Position numbers and translations under genes: made by a program. From Chitinispirillaceae bacterium (GTDB taxonomy: Bacteria; Fibrobacterota; Chitinivibrionia; Chitinivibrionales; Chitinispirillaceae), in assembly GCA_016930275.1 (NCBI GenBank), contig JAFGHA010000078.1, positions 1-64,000 on the forward strand: a stretch of 64,000 bases of DNA, read 5' to 3'. Numbering within the stretch: position 1 is the first letter of the stretch; each line of letters opens with the position of its first letter. Positions 20,495-30,798 of the stretch are shown here, piece by piece. The notes under the pieces are model-generated. The model was given only the letters and a program-made list of their open reading frames with translations, was not told the origin of the DNA and did no database searches.

Positions 20495-21811
20495 ATGAAA
20501 AACTATCTGCTCGATACCACCGTTCTGCTGCATGATGCACAGGCGATGTTCAATTTCGGAAAAAACAATGTGATCATTCCCGTTCCGGTGATTGAAGATG
20601 TCGACCATTTTAAAAAAGACGTCAGTGAAATCGGCAGGAGCGCCCGGCAGGTTTCCCGGATTCTCGACGGGATGCGACAGCGGTCTTCTCTGGCGGCGGG
20701 GGTGCCGCTTGACGGCGGCGGGAGGCTCTTTGTTAAAATGAGCACCGGAGCCATGCTTCGTCGCATGCCCGAAGAACTGCGGATACGCAACCGGGATAAC
20801 ATGATTCTGGCGATCGCCCTTGAGGTGAAGGAGCGTGATCCGGCGGTGCCGACGATCTTCGTGAGTAAAAACATCAATCTGCGGATAAAGGCCGATGCGC
20901 TCGGGCTCCGGGTGGAGGATTACGAGTCGGATGCGGTTGCGATAGACGAACTGTACACCGGTATCAGGGAGTTGCACTGCTCCGATGAGGAGGTGGCGGC
21001 GTTTCGTACCGAAGGAAGACTCAAAGCCGCAGGAGAGTTTCTGCCGAATCAGTATGTGGTGATCACGGGAACCTCGGGGGGAGTCGGTTCGGTACCGGGA
21101 CGATTCGATCCGCAGTCGGGAAAAATCATACGTCTGCAATCGGAGGAGCGGCAGGGTGCCTGGCGAATTGTCCCGCGCAACCGGGAGCAGCTTTTCGCGA
21201 TGGATGCGCTGCTCAACGACGAGATTCAGCTTGTGACGCTTGTGGGAAAAGCGGGAACCGGAAAAACGCTGCTTGCCGTTGCGGCGAGCCTGTATAAAAC
21301 AGTCGACGAAAATATCTATTCACGCGTGCTGGTTTCCCGGCCGACGCTGCCGCTCGGAAAAGATATCGGGTTTCTGCCCGGAACGGTTGAAGAGAAACTC
21401 AGTCCGTGGATGTACCCGATCGCCGATAACGTCGAACTTATCATGCGCCAGGGGAACCGTTCAAACAGGACGATACGGGGATTCAGAGAGCTTGTTGACA
21501 TGGGTATTCTGGTGATTGAGCCACTCACGTACATCCGGGGAAGATCGATACATAATCAGTTCCTGATCATCGATGAGGCCCAGAACCTCACTCCCCATGA
21601 GATTAAGACAATTATTACCCGTGCCGGTGACGGAACGAAAATCGTAGTAACCGGTGATCCGTACCAGATCGACAATCCGTATATCGATTCGTCAAGTAAC
21701 GGACTGACCTTCCTGGTGGAACGGCTCAAGGAGCAGGATATCACCGCGCATATCACGTTCTCCAAGGGTGAACGGTCGCGTCTGAGCGAGCTGGCGGCGA
21801 ATCTGCTGTAG
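20495..21811 (+). CDS. PhoH family protein with N-terminal PIN domain
   Basis: YLLDTTVLLHD PIN start; GKAGTGKTLLAVAASL...RGRSIHNQFLIIDEAQNLTPHEIKTIITRAGDGTKIVVTGD. Confidence 0.93.
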   Translation: MKNYLLDTTVLLHDAQAMFNFGKNNVIIPVPVIEDVDHFKKDVSEIGRSARQVSRILDGMRQRSSLAAGVPLDGGGRLFVKMSTGAMLRRMPEELRIRNRDNMILAIALEVKERDPAVPTIFVSKNINLRIKADALGLRVEDYESDAVAIDELYTGIRELHCSDEEVAAFRTEGRLKAAGEFLPNQYVVITGTSGGVGSVPGRFDPQSGKIIRLQSEERQGAWRIVPRNREQLFAMDALLNDEIQLVTLVGKAGTGKTLLAVAASLYKTVDENIYSRVLVSRPTLPLGKDIGFLPGTVEEKLSPWMYPIADNVELIMRQGNRSNRTIRGFRELVDMGILVIEPLTYIRGRSIHNQFLIIDEAQNLTPHEIKTIITRAGDGTKIVVTGDPYQIDNPYIDSSSNGLTFLVERLKEQDITAHITFSKGERSRLSELAANLL

Positions 21812-21955
21812 AAAAGTAAGAATCCAAGAGTCAGAATTCAGAATGTTGGAACCGACGAAACGGGCTTGTCTATTCTGGAACCCGCCTCTGACGGGTGACG
21901 GTAGGTCGTCTGTTCAGAGACGGTTAACCACGCCTGAATTCTGAAGTTTCAGAAT

Positions 21956-22429
21956 TCACCCGCACAGCGCACCGACCATCCGATCGATGTAGGGTCTCAG
22001 TGTCGCATCATTACCCGTTTTCGCTCTTAAAATCATCTCTCCGGGAAAAACCGAAGCATCGGAAAGTGAAAGTTCCGCTTCAATCTCTTTCAGCGCACGC
22101 GTTCCGCCGGTCCACGAAAACGGTAATCCTTTCGTGACATAGCAGAGGACCTTTTTACCGCTGAGTTTTCCCAGCCCGCGAACGTATTTGAGGATGACCG
22201 GACAGATGGTAAATGCCCAAACCGGACCGGCTACAACCAACGCATCAAATTCATCGACTGATGGTGCATTTTTAATCTCGAAATCGGTCGAACGGGGTTT
22301 CAACTTTCCGATCGTACGAAGCAGTGTGATGTCGATGTCGTGTCCTTTGGCGGTGAGTGCGGTCGCGAGAGTTCTGGCAACTTTCGCCGTGATACCCGAC
22401 TGAGAATAAACAACAATACCGATTTTCAT
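21956..22429 (-). CDS. Flavodoxin-like protein
   Basis: MKIGIVVYSQSGITAKVARTLATAL...ALVVAGPVWAFT. Confidence 0.85.
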   Translation of the reverse strand: MKIGIVVYSQSGITAKVARTLATALTAKGHDIDITLLRTIGKLKPRSTDFEIKNAPSVDEFDALVVAGPVWAFTICPVILKYVRGLGKLSGKKVLCYVTKGLPFSWTGGTRALKEIEAELSLSDASVFPGEMILRAKTGNDATLRPYIDRMVGALCG

Positions 22430-22451
22430 AAAGAGCGCTCCTTTATAAGAG

Positions 22452-23993
22452 TCAGGGAAGTGTCGGAAGGGCTGCAGGGGTAACCGTTTTCCGGGGGCGG
22501 TCTGCAAGAGAGAATCCGTCGGCCTTTTGAGCGATGAGTGCAGTGGAGTCTCCCACCACGGCGATTGTCATACTGTCAATCGTAAGATAGGTATGTGCAA
22601 CGCGCTGGAGATCCTCGCGGGTGATCGCGCGGATCTTGTCGGCATATACCCGGTAATGATCGGGTGCGCGATGGTAGTACTCATTCCACCCGTAGGTGGA
22701 AACGATATCGTCCACACTGCGGAACATCGACGGCAGTTCTCCGACAAGTGATGATTTGGCGTTCGCGAGTTCCTCGTCGGTGACGCCGCTGTCGATCAAG
22801 GTCTGCACTTCTTTGAGACTCAGAACGACCGCCTCGGCGAAACTTTCGTTTTTCGTGAAGAAACTAATGTAAAAAGTTGACGGATAGGTATAGTTCGATT
22901 CGGCGGTGGAGTAGATCGAATAGGTGAGACCGGCGTCACTGCGGACCGATTTCCCCAGGCGGGAAGTGAATCCGCCGCCACCGATGATCTCATTGAGCAC
23001 CGACAGCGGGTAGTAGTCGGGATGCGGCCGTTGAAACAGGGGAAGACCAAGTCGCACATACGCCTGAGAAATATCCTTATGGACAAAAAGACAACCCGGT
23101 GAACGGTTGACGGTTACCAGAGGGAACGTCGTCGCTGCCTGTACGGTTGTGTCGGCGGGTCGAAGCCCTTCCAGAAAAGCCCGAACCGTATCCGGATCGA
23201 TGGAACCCGCGATGCAGAAAATAATATTGGAAGGGGTGAACACTTTACGGTGCAGGGCGACCAGATCGTTCCGGGAAATCGATTTCACCGATTTCTCGGT
23301 GCTCAATCTGCTTGACGGTTGACCCGGATACATGAGTTTCTCAAATGCCGTTCCGAGCGTGGGGCCGGGATTGTCAAACCGGTGGTGGATCGCTTCAATC
23401 ATGATTGTCCGTTCCTTCTGCAGTTTTTTCTCTTCAAAAACCGGACGGAACAGGATTTCTCTCATGATGGTAAAAGCGTTGGCACGGTATTCGGAAAGAA
23501 ACGAGCCGCTGAAGGTGCACTGGGTTTCTCCGGCCGAAATGCCGAAACGCAAGGCAAGGAGGTCGATGAGCTCGTCAAGGGTATCGGCCGGAAATTTTTT
23601 TGTTCCGCCGGTACGCATGAGGGTCGTCATGAGCGCAGTGCACCCCTCTTTGCCTTCCGGATCGGCGAGTGTACCGTGACGGATATAGGCCGTGACTTTT
23701 ACCAGCGGCAGTTGTGAATCAGCGGCGATGTAGGCGATGCAGCCGTTGTCCAGTTCCAGCCGGTACGGATCGCCGAGCGGTATCTGCCAGTCGAGGGAAT
23801 CAAAAACGATTCTGGAGGGATGGACCGGAATCGCTGAAGAGTGCCGCTGTTTTGCGGTTCCGGCGGTTGCCGAACAGAATACGATAATGCCGATGAACAG
23901 CAGCGTTTTCGTTATTGACGGTTGCGTAGAGCCGCTTGAATTCTTTATGCGGTGATGAGGCAGTGCTGGGAAATTGCGGTATTCGTTCTTCAC
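22452..23993 (-). CDS. M16-family peptidase-like protein, probable non-catalytic partner
   Basis: M16 fold (LDNGCIAYIAADSQLPLVKVTAYIRHGTLADPEGKEGCTALM) without HxxEH; GTG start 23993 with upstream AGGAG. Confidence 0.85.
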   Translation of the reverse strand: MKNEYRNFPALPHHRIKNSSGSTQPSITKTLLFIGIIVFCSATAGTAKQRHSSAIPVHPSRIVFDSLDWQIPLGDPYRLELDNGCIAYIAADSQLPLVKVTAYIRHGTLADPEGKEGCTALMTTLMRTGGTKKFPADTLDELIDLLALRFGISAGETQCTFSGSFLSEYRANAFTIMREILFRPVFEEKKLQKERTIMIEAIHHRFDNPGPTLGTAFEKLMYPGQPSSRLSTEKSVKSISRNDLVALHRKVFTPSNIIFCIAGSIDPDTVRAFLEGLRPADTTVQAATTFPLVTVNRSPGCLFVHKDISQAYVRLGLPLFQRPHPDYYPLSVLNEIIGGGGFTSRLGKSVRSDAGLTYSIYSTAESNYTYPSTFYISFFTKNESFAEAVVLSLKEVQTLIDSGVTDEELANAKSSLVGELPSMFRSVDDIVSTYGWNEYYHRAPDHYRVYADKIRAITREDLQRVAHTYLTIDSMTIAVVGDSTALIAQKADGFSLADRPRKTVTPAALPTLP

Positions 23994-24009
23994 GGAGGCG
24001 CTCCTGAGT

Positions 24010-25542
24010 CTATTTCTTCGCCGAAGATTTTTTGTCGTTATGCTTGGTTGCCGCCGCTTTTTTCGGCAGCAGCAGCCCGATGGTTGCCAGATCCGGATCA
24101 AGATACTTTGCAGCCACCGCGGGTATCTCTTCGGGTTTGACCGCCGTGATGTGCGACGGATAACTCATCAGGTCTTTCCAGCTGCGGAGCCGCTCGAACC
24201 AGGCTAATCGGTCGGAGAGTCCTTCGAGGCTTTTAAGTCCCGATATGAACGACATCCGGATATCATTGGTAATACGCATGATCTCTTTTTCGGTCGGACG
24301 TTTCTGACCGACTTTACGCAGTTCCTCACGGATGATTTTTTCGACCTTCCCGGGATCAGTGCCGGTTTTCAGTTCCGCCCATATATGGAATTCCCCGTTA
24401 TGGAGACGGATGTTATTTCCCGCGCCGACATCGGTACACAACCCCTCCTTGTCGACAAGCCGACGGAAGAGCCGTCCGCTGCGCCCCGAAAAAATGCCTT
24501 CGATGATGTCAAGTTTATACAATGCGTCGTCGGGATAACCCGGGGTGTGAAATATCATATCCAGCCGGGGCTCCGCATCGTCACGCATGGTGAAACGGGT
24601 GGTGCCGACAGGTTCGGGTTCCCTGGTGACCACTTCCTGTTTAGGTATCTTCGCACGGGGGATGGAACCGAAATAGCGGTTGATTTCTGCTTTCGTTGCA
24701 ACAGGATCGACGTTTCCCACCATGACAATAAGTGCGTTATCCGGGGTATAGAATTTTTTAACATGTTTCTCCATCTTTTTCCGGGTATAGGCCTGGATAT
24801 CCGACATCCATCCGATAGTGGGAAGACGGTAGGGATGTGCAACGTAAAAAAGGGCATTGAGCCGCTCCCAGTACTTGCCGATCGCCCGGTTCTCGTACCT
24901 CATGCGTCGCTCTTCGGTAACGACCTCCCTTTCACTGTAAAACTCCCGCAGTATAGGGTCGCGCATCCGGTCCGATTCAATCCAGTAAAATAGTTCCACT
25001 TTATTTCGGGGAAGCGTAACGATATAGGCGGTCATGTCGTCGGCGGTCCAGGCATTGAGTTGTGTGCCGCCGTTGTTCTGATAGATTTCCCAGATCTCGT
25101 CTTTTTTTATCAGTTTGCGCTGCTGGTTGAGCAATGTCATGACCTGATCATGCAGGATTGTCTTCATGGAATCGGTGAACTCTTCATTCTTCTGTTGGAG
25201 CTGAGATATCTTCGCTTCGAGAGTATCAATTTTCTTCATGATAGGCACTTCTTTGCGATAATTGGAAGTGCCGAGGTGTTTTGTTCCTTTGAACATCATA
25301 TGTTCATACATATGGGACAGACCGGAGGTGCCGGGACCTTCGTACATCGATCCCATGAAGTAATACAGGCGGCAGGAGACCACCGGGACATTGGTATCGG
25401 GAACGATGATGTATCGCAGGCCGTTTTTCAAGGTGTCGTAGGTGACCGGAAGCTGGAAATCGCTTGAGTAGGCGAGTGATGCGAGAATAAGTACAAAGAC
25501 AAGTATGATTTTTTTCATGAAATGACTGCTCCAACCGTGCAT
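24010..25542 (-). CDS. M16-family zinc metallopeptidase
   Basis: LSHMYEHMMFKGTKHLG (HxxEH) and downstream EERRMRYENR. Confidence 0.92.
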   Translation of the reverse strand: MHGWSSHFMKKIILVFVLILASLAYSSDFQLPVTYDTLKNGLRYIIVPDTNVPVVSCRLYYFMGSMYEGPGTSGLSHMYEHMMFKGTKHLGTSNYRKEVPIMKKIDTLEAKISQLQQKNEEFTDSMKTILHDQVMTLLNQQRKLIKKDEIWEIYQNNGGTQLNAWTADDMTAYIVTLPRNKVELFYWIESDRMRDPILREFYSEREVVTEERRMRYENRAIGKYWERLNALFYVAHPYRLPTIGWMSDIQAYTRKKMEKHVKKFYTPDNALIVMVGNVDPVATKAEINRYFGSIPRAKIPKQEVVTREPEPVGTTRFTMRDDAEPRLDMIFHTPGYPDDALYKLDIIEGIFSGRSGRLFRRLVDKEGLCTDVGAGNNIRLHNGEFHIWAELKTGTDPGKVEKIIREELRKVGQKRPTEKEIMRITNDIRMSFISGLKSLEGLSDRLAWFERLRSWKDLMSYPSHITAVKPEEIPAVAAKYLDPDLATIGLLLPKKAAATKHNDKKSSAKK

Positions 25543-25752
25543 GGGTGGAAAATGGTTAACTGTTTAAAAATAATTACGGATAGGGGAGGTTTGTATTTAA
25601 TAAGAAGTATATCGGTGAAGGGCGGTAATGTTGTAGCGATACAAGGCCATGCGTCTCTGCAATAAGACCCTTTTTTACCAGGATTAAAAGGCGGAAGGTG
25701 ATATTTCGTTTATCCGCATTCGATACCAATCCGTTTCAACAAAGGAAGTGGT

Positions 25753-26218
25753 GTGATGAACAAAATCATCCTGTTTTTCATCCTGGTACTCTGTATTGGT
25801 TGTCAGAAAAAAGTATGCGTGGTCGAACCGGTGGTGGAACCTTCCGTCTCTGCAACGGAGAACATCTCGACTTCAGAAGCAGCACAGCCTGCTGTTTCCA
25901 CAAAAGAGAATGCATCGATTCCAGAATCACCGGAGCCGGCTGTGACCATTCCGGGAATCAGCTCTGGAGAAACTGCCCTCCCGTACCGATGCCGCCGTTA
26001 TTGAACGTCAACGAATGGAGGAGGTCCTCAAAGAACAGGCACTCAGCCTGAGCGGGGTGACTGATGACAACGGTGGTGCAGCGGTCGGAAAGCTGCTGAA
26101 TGCCGATTATATGATCCTCTCACGCCTGCAGTTTCTCGGGGTACTGCGTTTCTGCAGCATGCGGCTGGTCGATTGCGGCAGCGGTGAAGTGCTGCGGGCC
26201 GCGAGGGTGAAACTGTAG
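25753..26218 (+). pseudogene. Lipoprotein signal plus CsgG-like C-terminal fragment in two frames
   Basis: ORF 25753-26004 begins MMNKIILFFILVLCIGCQ; next frame reads LEKLPSRTDAAVIERQRMEEVLKEQALSLSG...GKLLNADYMILSRL (CsgG-like). Confidence 0.5.
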
Positions 26219-26225
26219 TTGCAGA

Positions 26226-26993
26226 TCACAACCCGGCCGCGAACAGTGCCGCGCCGAAGGCGCCGGTAAATTGCGCATCGGGGACGATCATCGCCTTGGT
26301 GGAAAACAGTTCGCCGAGAATTGCGGCGAGCACCGGGTTGTGCGCAACCACGCCGCCGGTGAGCACCATGCACCCGTCAATGCGGTCCATTTCGAAAATT
26401 CTCCGTGCCACCGACTTGAAAGCACCGTAGACGATATCTTCCACCGGTACTCCCGCACGGATTTTTTCAATCACTTCGGTGGCGGCGAAAACAGTGCAGA
26501 AACTGCCCAGCTCCACCGTGCCGGTCGATTTTTCGGCAAGGTCATTGAGATCACTGATGTCAATAGCAAGTTTGTGGGCGACTTCCTCAATGAAGGCGCC
26601 GGTGCCTGCTGCGCATTTCCGGTTCATTTTGAAACCGGTTCGTTTACCCGTTTCGTCAATATGGATTACCTTGCTGTCCTGTGCTCCTATATCGATGACG
26701 GTCATCCGTCCATGAACGTGAAAGAACGCACCTCTGCCATGACAGGCGATTTCGGTCATGGTGTCGTCGGACCAGTCGACATTGCCGCGTCCATAACCGG
26801 TGGAAATGACCTTCATGATATTGTTACGATCAATTCCCGCCTTTTCGCAACAGGTCGTGAGCAGTGCTTCGGCGGTTTCGCCGTAGTTGACTCCCGACCG
26901 CTGCAGATTTTTTGCGACAATGTTTCCGGTCGTGTCGGTGACAACCAGCTTGGCGGTTGATGCACCGATGTCAATTCCACCGAAATACGCCAT
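26226..26993 (-). CDS. 2-hydroxyacyl-CoA dehydratase activator-type ATPase (HgdC/BcrA/BadF family)
   Basis: FGGIDIGASTAKLVVTD, DIGAQDSKVI, NRKCAAGTGAFIE, GSFCTVFAATEV (cluster cysteines). Confidence 0.93.
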   Translation of the reverse strand: MAYFGGIDIGASTAKLVVTDTTGNIVAKNLQRSGVNYGETAEALLTTCCEKAGIDRNNIMKVISTGYGRGNVDWSDDTMTEIACHGRGAFFHVHGRMTVIDIGAQDSKVIHIDETGKRTGFKMNRKCAAGTGAFIEEVAHKLAIDISDLNDLAEKSTGTVELGSFCTVFAATEVIEKIRAGVPVEDIVYGAFKSVARRIFEMDRIDGCMVLTGGVVAHNPVLAAILGELFSTKAMIVPDAQFTGAFGAALFAAGL

Positions 26994-27003
26994 TCAGTTT
27001 CCC

Positions 27004-28233
27004 TTACTGTTGAGCGAGCTGTTCGACGAACGCTTCGATATTGGTACGGGCCTGTTCTTCGGAATAGAGGCGCAGGTCGTTGAGATCACCGTCGATGACA
27101 ACGTACGGCTTGCCGGTTTTCTCCTGCAGACGACGGGGCATGTCGTACCTGCTGTTTGAATTGTTCGGACAGGTTTTGGCATTGTGGTAAAGAATTCCGT
27201 CCACCTTGAACTCATCGACCATACGGGCGATATACGCTTCTTTCGGTCCGTCGCTGCGGCAGATAAAGAGGTTGCTGTAGGCACGCGCCATGCTTTCGAA
27301 CGGATTGTCGGGATCGAAATCCTCGAAAATCCAGCTGTTGCAGTAGGTCGAAGCCACAACGGCGGTATGCAGTTCCATAAACTGGACTGCGTTGCTTTTC
27401 AGTTTGCCCCACACCGGCATGCCTTCCCAGTAGATCCGGTATGATTCTCCGTCAACTGCAGCGATCCCGCCGGTGATCCGTTCTTTGAGTTCCGGCAGCA
27501 GGATGTTGTAATAATCGATGGCCTCCTGCGTACCGCGCAGTACTACCGCCGGTCCCATCTGAATCGTTCCGTCGAAAAAAGAAAGCGGTGCCGGTACATT
27601 GGCGGCAGTGTGCAGTACTTCTTTCCAGAGCTCACTGCATTTACGTGACAGGGCGATGACCTCTCTCAAACGGTCAATGTCGAATCGTTTACCGATAATC
27701 GATTCAAGCGGTCGCACGAGCCCTTCGATCTGCCGGGTTACGGTATCGATAACCGGTTTGTCAACCTCACCGATTCCTCTGGGGGTATGAATGCCGATAC
27801 AGGGAACGTTCCATTCGCGGGCGTAAAATTCAAACCAGTCCTTGACGTCGCGGCACTGGTTGGTGTTGTAGACGAGCACATCCGCCTGCGGAGGTCCCGT
27901 GAATCCCATTTTACGGAAAGGACCGTCTCCCTTGAGATAGGAACCGATATCACTGGTGAGGTAGGAGCAGATATCGGGTGAGTACCCGCGGGCATTCGCG
28001 AAAGGGATCGTCTCGCCTGCCATACGGGTGGCACCGAGCATCGCGCCGTAATTTTCTGGAAAATACACGCGAAATCCAAGGGCACGCAAAAGCTCCGCCG
28101 GACCAACGCTGGTACACCAGGCGATTTTCGCTTTTTCCGCTTCCGGGCCCATGAGACTGTTGAAATAGGCATCCATGAACCCCTTCATGGCTTTCGTGGC
28201 GGCGATTTTCCTGGGCTCTACGGTTTTCGGCAT
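27004..28233 (-). CDS. 2-hydroxyacyl-CoA dehydratase D-component-like protein (HgdB/BcrC/DCCP superfamily)
   Basis: KIAWCTSVGPAELLRALGF, YSPDICSYLTSDIG, YNTNQCRDVKDWFEFYARE, YHNAKTCPNNSN...VIDGDLND. Confidence 0.88.
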   Translation of the reverse strand: MPKTVEPRKIAATKAMKGFMDAYFNSLMGPEAEKAKIAWCTSVGPAELLRALGFRVYFPENYGAMLGATRMAGETIPFANARGYSPDICSYLTSDIGSYLKGDGPFRKMGFTGPPQADVLVYNTNQCRDVKDWFEFYAREWNVPCIGIHTPRGIGEVDKPVIDTVTRQIEGLVRPLESIIGKRFDIDRLREVIALSRKCSELWKEVLHTAANVPAPLSFFDGTIQMGPAVVLRGTQEAIDYYNILLPELKERITGGIAAVDGESYRIYWEGMPVWGKLKSNAVQFMELHTAVVASTYCNSWIFEDFDPDNPFESMARAYSNLFICRSDGPKEAYIARMVDEFKVDGILYHNAKTCPNNSNSRYDMPRRLQEKTGKPYVVIDGDLNDLRLYSEEQARTNIEAFVEQLAQQ

Positions 28234-28294
28234 CGGTTATTCCTCAATCATTTGTTTCCGGTAGTGTGCAATCCGGATGGTGATCCGTGGTAGA

Positions 28295-28312
28295 GACGTT
28301 GCGCGCAACGTC
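28295..28312. repeat. Perfect 18 bp palindrome gacgttgcgcgcaacgtc, REP-like
   Basis: Read directly; flanking gtagaGACGTTGC resembles widespread GTAGAGACGTTGCatGCAACGTCTCTAC elements. Confidence 0.6.
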
Positions 28313-28359
28313 GCTGCGGGTATGAACCGGAAGATAACGGTTGCGCGGTTGCAACGGAA

Positions 28360-29331
28360 TCAGAATTCCAGTGTGACCTTGAGCGCATCGGTTGCATTGG
28401 CTGCGTACAGGGCGAACGCTTCCGGCGCTTTATCCCACGGAAAGCGGGGGGTGACAATATCCCGGAGCGCGGAGGCGCGGTTGTCAACCACCATATCGGC
28501 AGCGGTCTGGAAATAGGCGCCGCACTCGGGGCCCACACAGGTGTTGATCTGAATGTTTGAACGGAACACATGATACCAGGGGAACCGGACAAGTTCCGTA
28601 TGCGGCATACCGAACACCAGCAGGCGTCCGTAATTACGCAGGCAGAAGACCGCCGTGTTGAGTGAGGATTCCTTCCCCGCGGCATCGACGATGAAATCGC
28701 ATTTTTCCCCGCCGGTCAGGTCGTTGATTGCAGCGACAGGATCGTCCTTGGAAGCGTTGATGACCGCATCCGCCATGTAACGTTTCGACCACTTCAGTCT
28801 CCAGTCCAGAATATCAACGGCAAATACCTTGCGTGCCCCGAACAACCGGAGGATATGGGTGAAAATAAGTCCCATTGATCCCTGACCGATGACCGCACAG
28901 GTTTTATTGATTATCGATTCTTCCGTAAGGGCGAGTGCGCGGAGGACGGTTGATAGCGGTTGGGCGATGATGAGGGTGCAGGGATCCGGATCATCCTGGG
29001 GAAGACGCGCAATGGAGGGCGGGCGACTGACGATATATTCCGCGAATCCGAAGTGTCCTTCCGGCTGCGCCAGAACCAGGGTTCCCTCTTTCCAGGCGGG
29101 GTGACGCGAACGGGTGATGAAACCGATATTTTCGTGCCCGGTACTCCCGGCGGGGGCCGGGTACGACATGATTTTTTCCCAGACTCCCTCGCCGGTATAA
29201 TGACCCATATTGCTGCCGCACATACCGACCGAAGTACACTTGACCTGTATTTCACCTTCCACCGGTTCCGGGACGGTAACGTCGTCGAGCATGGTTATCT
29301 GCCCGGGAGCGGTAAACTGGAGCGCTTTCAT
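28360..29331 (-). CDS. Zinc-dependent alcohol dehydrogenase family protein
   Basis: MKALQFTAPGQITMLDDVTVPEP...CTSVGMCGSN...AVIGQGSMGLIFTHILRLFGARKVFAVD. Confidence 0.75.
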   Translation of the reverse strand: MKALQFTAPGQITMLDDVTVPEPVEGEIQVKCTSVGMCGSNMGHYTGEGVWEKIMSYPAPAGSTGHENIGFITRSRHPAWKEGTLVLAQPEGHFGFAEYIVSRPPSIARLPQDDPDPCTLIIAQPLSTVLRALALTEESIINKTCAVIGQGSMGLIFTHILRLFGARKVFAVDILDWRLKWSKRYMADAVINASKDDPVAAINDLTGGEKCDFIVDAAGKESSLNTAVFCLRNYGRLLVFGMPHTELVRFPWYHVFRSNIQINTCVGPECGAYFQTAADMVVDNRASALRDIVTPRFPWDKAPEAFALYAANATDALKVTLEF

Positions 29332-29712
29332 CAATGCATTCACCTCAAACTTTGTCTGATCTTGCTGTTGCAATCATATTATACGGGAAGTTCCTGCTTC
29401 CGGCGCGGGAGGCGGGGAATTTTCACCGGATGTAGGTACAGAAAACGGATGACTTTCTAACATAAAATACGGTCCTGTTGTAATGCAAGCGTCAAAAAGG
29501 ATAATGGCATGAAAACAGGCCTGAAAAGGTTGTTTCGGATACCATTCAGCGAAATCCGGACCGGGTAATTGGTATTGCTTTCGGAGGGTTGGCGCTGACC
29601 ATCCGGCGCTCCAGCTTGAATGAGGCATATACCGGTAATATTCCGATAGTATTTTTCGATTCGTACGATGTTAACAGTTGAACTCAAAATTTACTACACC
29701 TAGGGAGAATGC

Positions 29713-30744
29713 ATGCAGGCTGTCCGCCTTACCGCCGGAAGAACACTTGAACTCACCGATGTGCCTGCCCCGAAGCCGGGGCCGGATGAAATTCTTGTTG
29801 CGGTAAGATCGGTCGGTATCTGCGCATCGGATGTTCACTATTACAAACACGGGGGTATCGGTAATCAGCGTTGTGTTTATCCGCATTCACTCGGCCATGA
29901 ATGTTCCGCCAAAGTGGTGAAGGCACCGTCGCACTCCGTTTTCAGGGAAGGCGACCGGGTTGCGGTTGAACCCGGCCGGTATTGTTTCAGGTGTGAACAC
30001 TGCCGGGAAGGAAAGTACAACCGGTGTCCGAATGTCAGATTTTTAGGCGGGCCGAATGAAGCGGGGGCGTTTCAGGAGTATCTTTCTCTGCATGAGAGTC
30101 AGTTGGTGAAGATTCCCGACAGCATGAGTTTTGATGAGGCCGCACTGCTGGAACCGATGGGAGTCGGGTATCACGCGGTGGTACTGAGTGCGCTTAAACC
30201 CGGAGAAAGCATCGCGGTGTTCGGTGCGGGGGCGGTCGGATTGTGTACTCTTGCGCTTGCCAGAGCATGCGGTGCGGGGGAGACGTTTCTCTTCGACCGT
30301 GTTCAGTATCGTCTTGATTTTTCAGGAAAACAGTACGGGCCGGATCACTGTGTCAACAGTGATGTCGTTGATCCGCTGGAATATATCAGAGAAACGACCG
30401 GTGGCAGGATGGTTGATTGTGTATTCGAGGCGGTCGGGGCCGGGCAGACGTTCGGCTGGGCTTTCGAGGCGGCCCGTATCGGCGGCAGGGTTATGCTGAT
30501 CGGTATTCCTCCCGATGAACAAATTTGGTTCGATCCGCATTCACAACGTCGCCGTGAATTGCTGGTGCAGAATGTGCGGCGCTCCAATAGGGCATTGCAT
30601 CCCTGTATACGACTCATCGAAAGAAAAACGGTATCTATTGCACCGCTGGCGACGCACCGTTTTCCTCTGGATCGGATTTCCGAAGCAATGTATCTGGCTG
30701 AAACGTATGAGGATGGAGCCGTCCGGGTAATGATCCGAATGTAA
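29713..30744 (+). CDS. Zinc-dependent alcohol dehydrogenase (sorbitol/threonine dehydrogenase-like)
   Basis: SVGICASDVHYYKHG, SLGHECSAKVV, CFRCEHCREGKYNRCPN, AVFGAGAVGLCTLALARACG. Confidence 0.9.
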   Translation: MQAVRLTAGRTLELTDVPAPKPGPDEILVAVRSVGICASDVHYYKHGGIGNQRCVYPHSLGHECSAKVVKAPSHSVFREGDRVAVEPGRYCFRCEHCREGKYNRCPNVRFLGGPNEAGAFQEYLSLHESQLVKIPDSMSFDEAALLEPMGVGYHAVVLSALKPGESIAVFGAGAVGLCTLALARACGAGETFLFDRVQYRLDFSGKQYGPDHCVNSDVVDPLEYIRETTGGRMVDCVFEAVGAGQTFGWAFEAARIGGRVMLIGIPPDEQIWFDPHSQRRRELLVQNVRRSNRALHPCIRLIERKTVSIAPLATHRFPLDRISEAMYLAETYEDGAVRVMIRM

Positions 30745-30798
30745 TTTCGGGAGTCATTGACGTTTCGTCTGCTGAGTCATGTCACTCAGAGTGAAATA

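Noticed and set aside
29457-29687. 76 aa minus-strand ORF in the intergenic region between divergent dehydrogenases
   Set aside because: Translation does not resemble a known protein; probably non-coding regulatory region.
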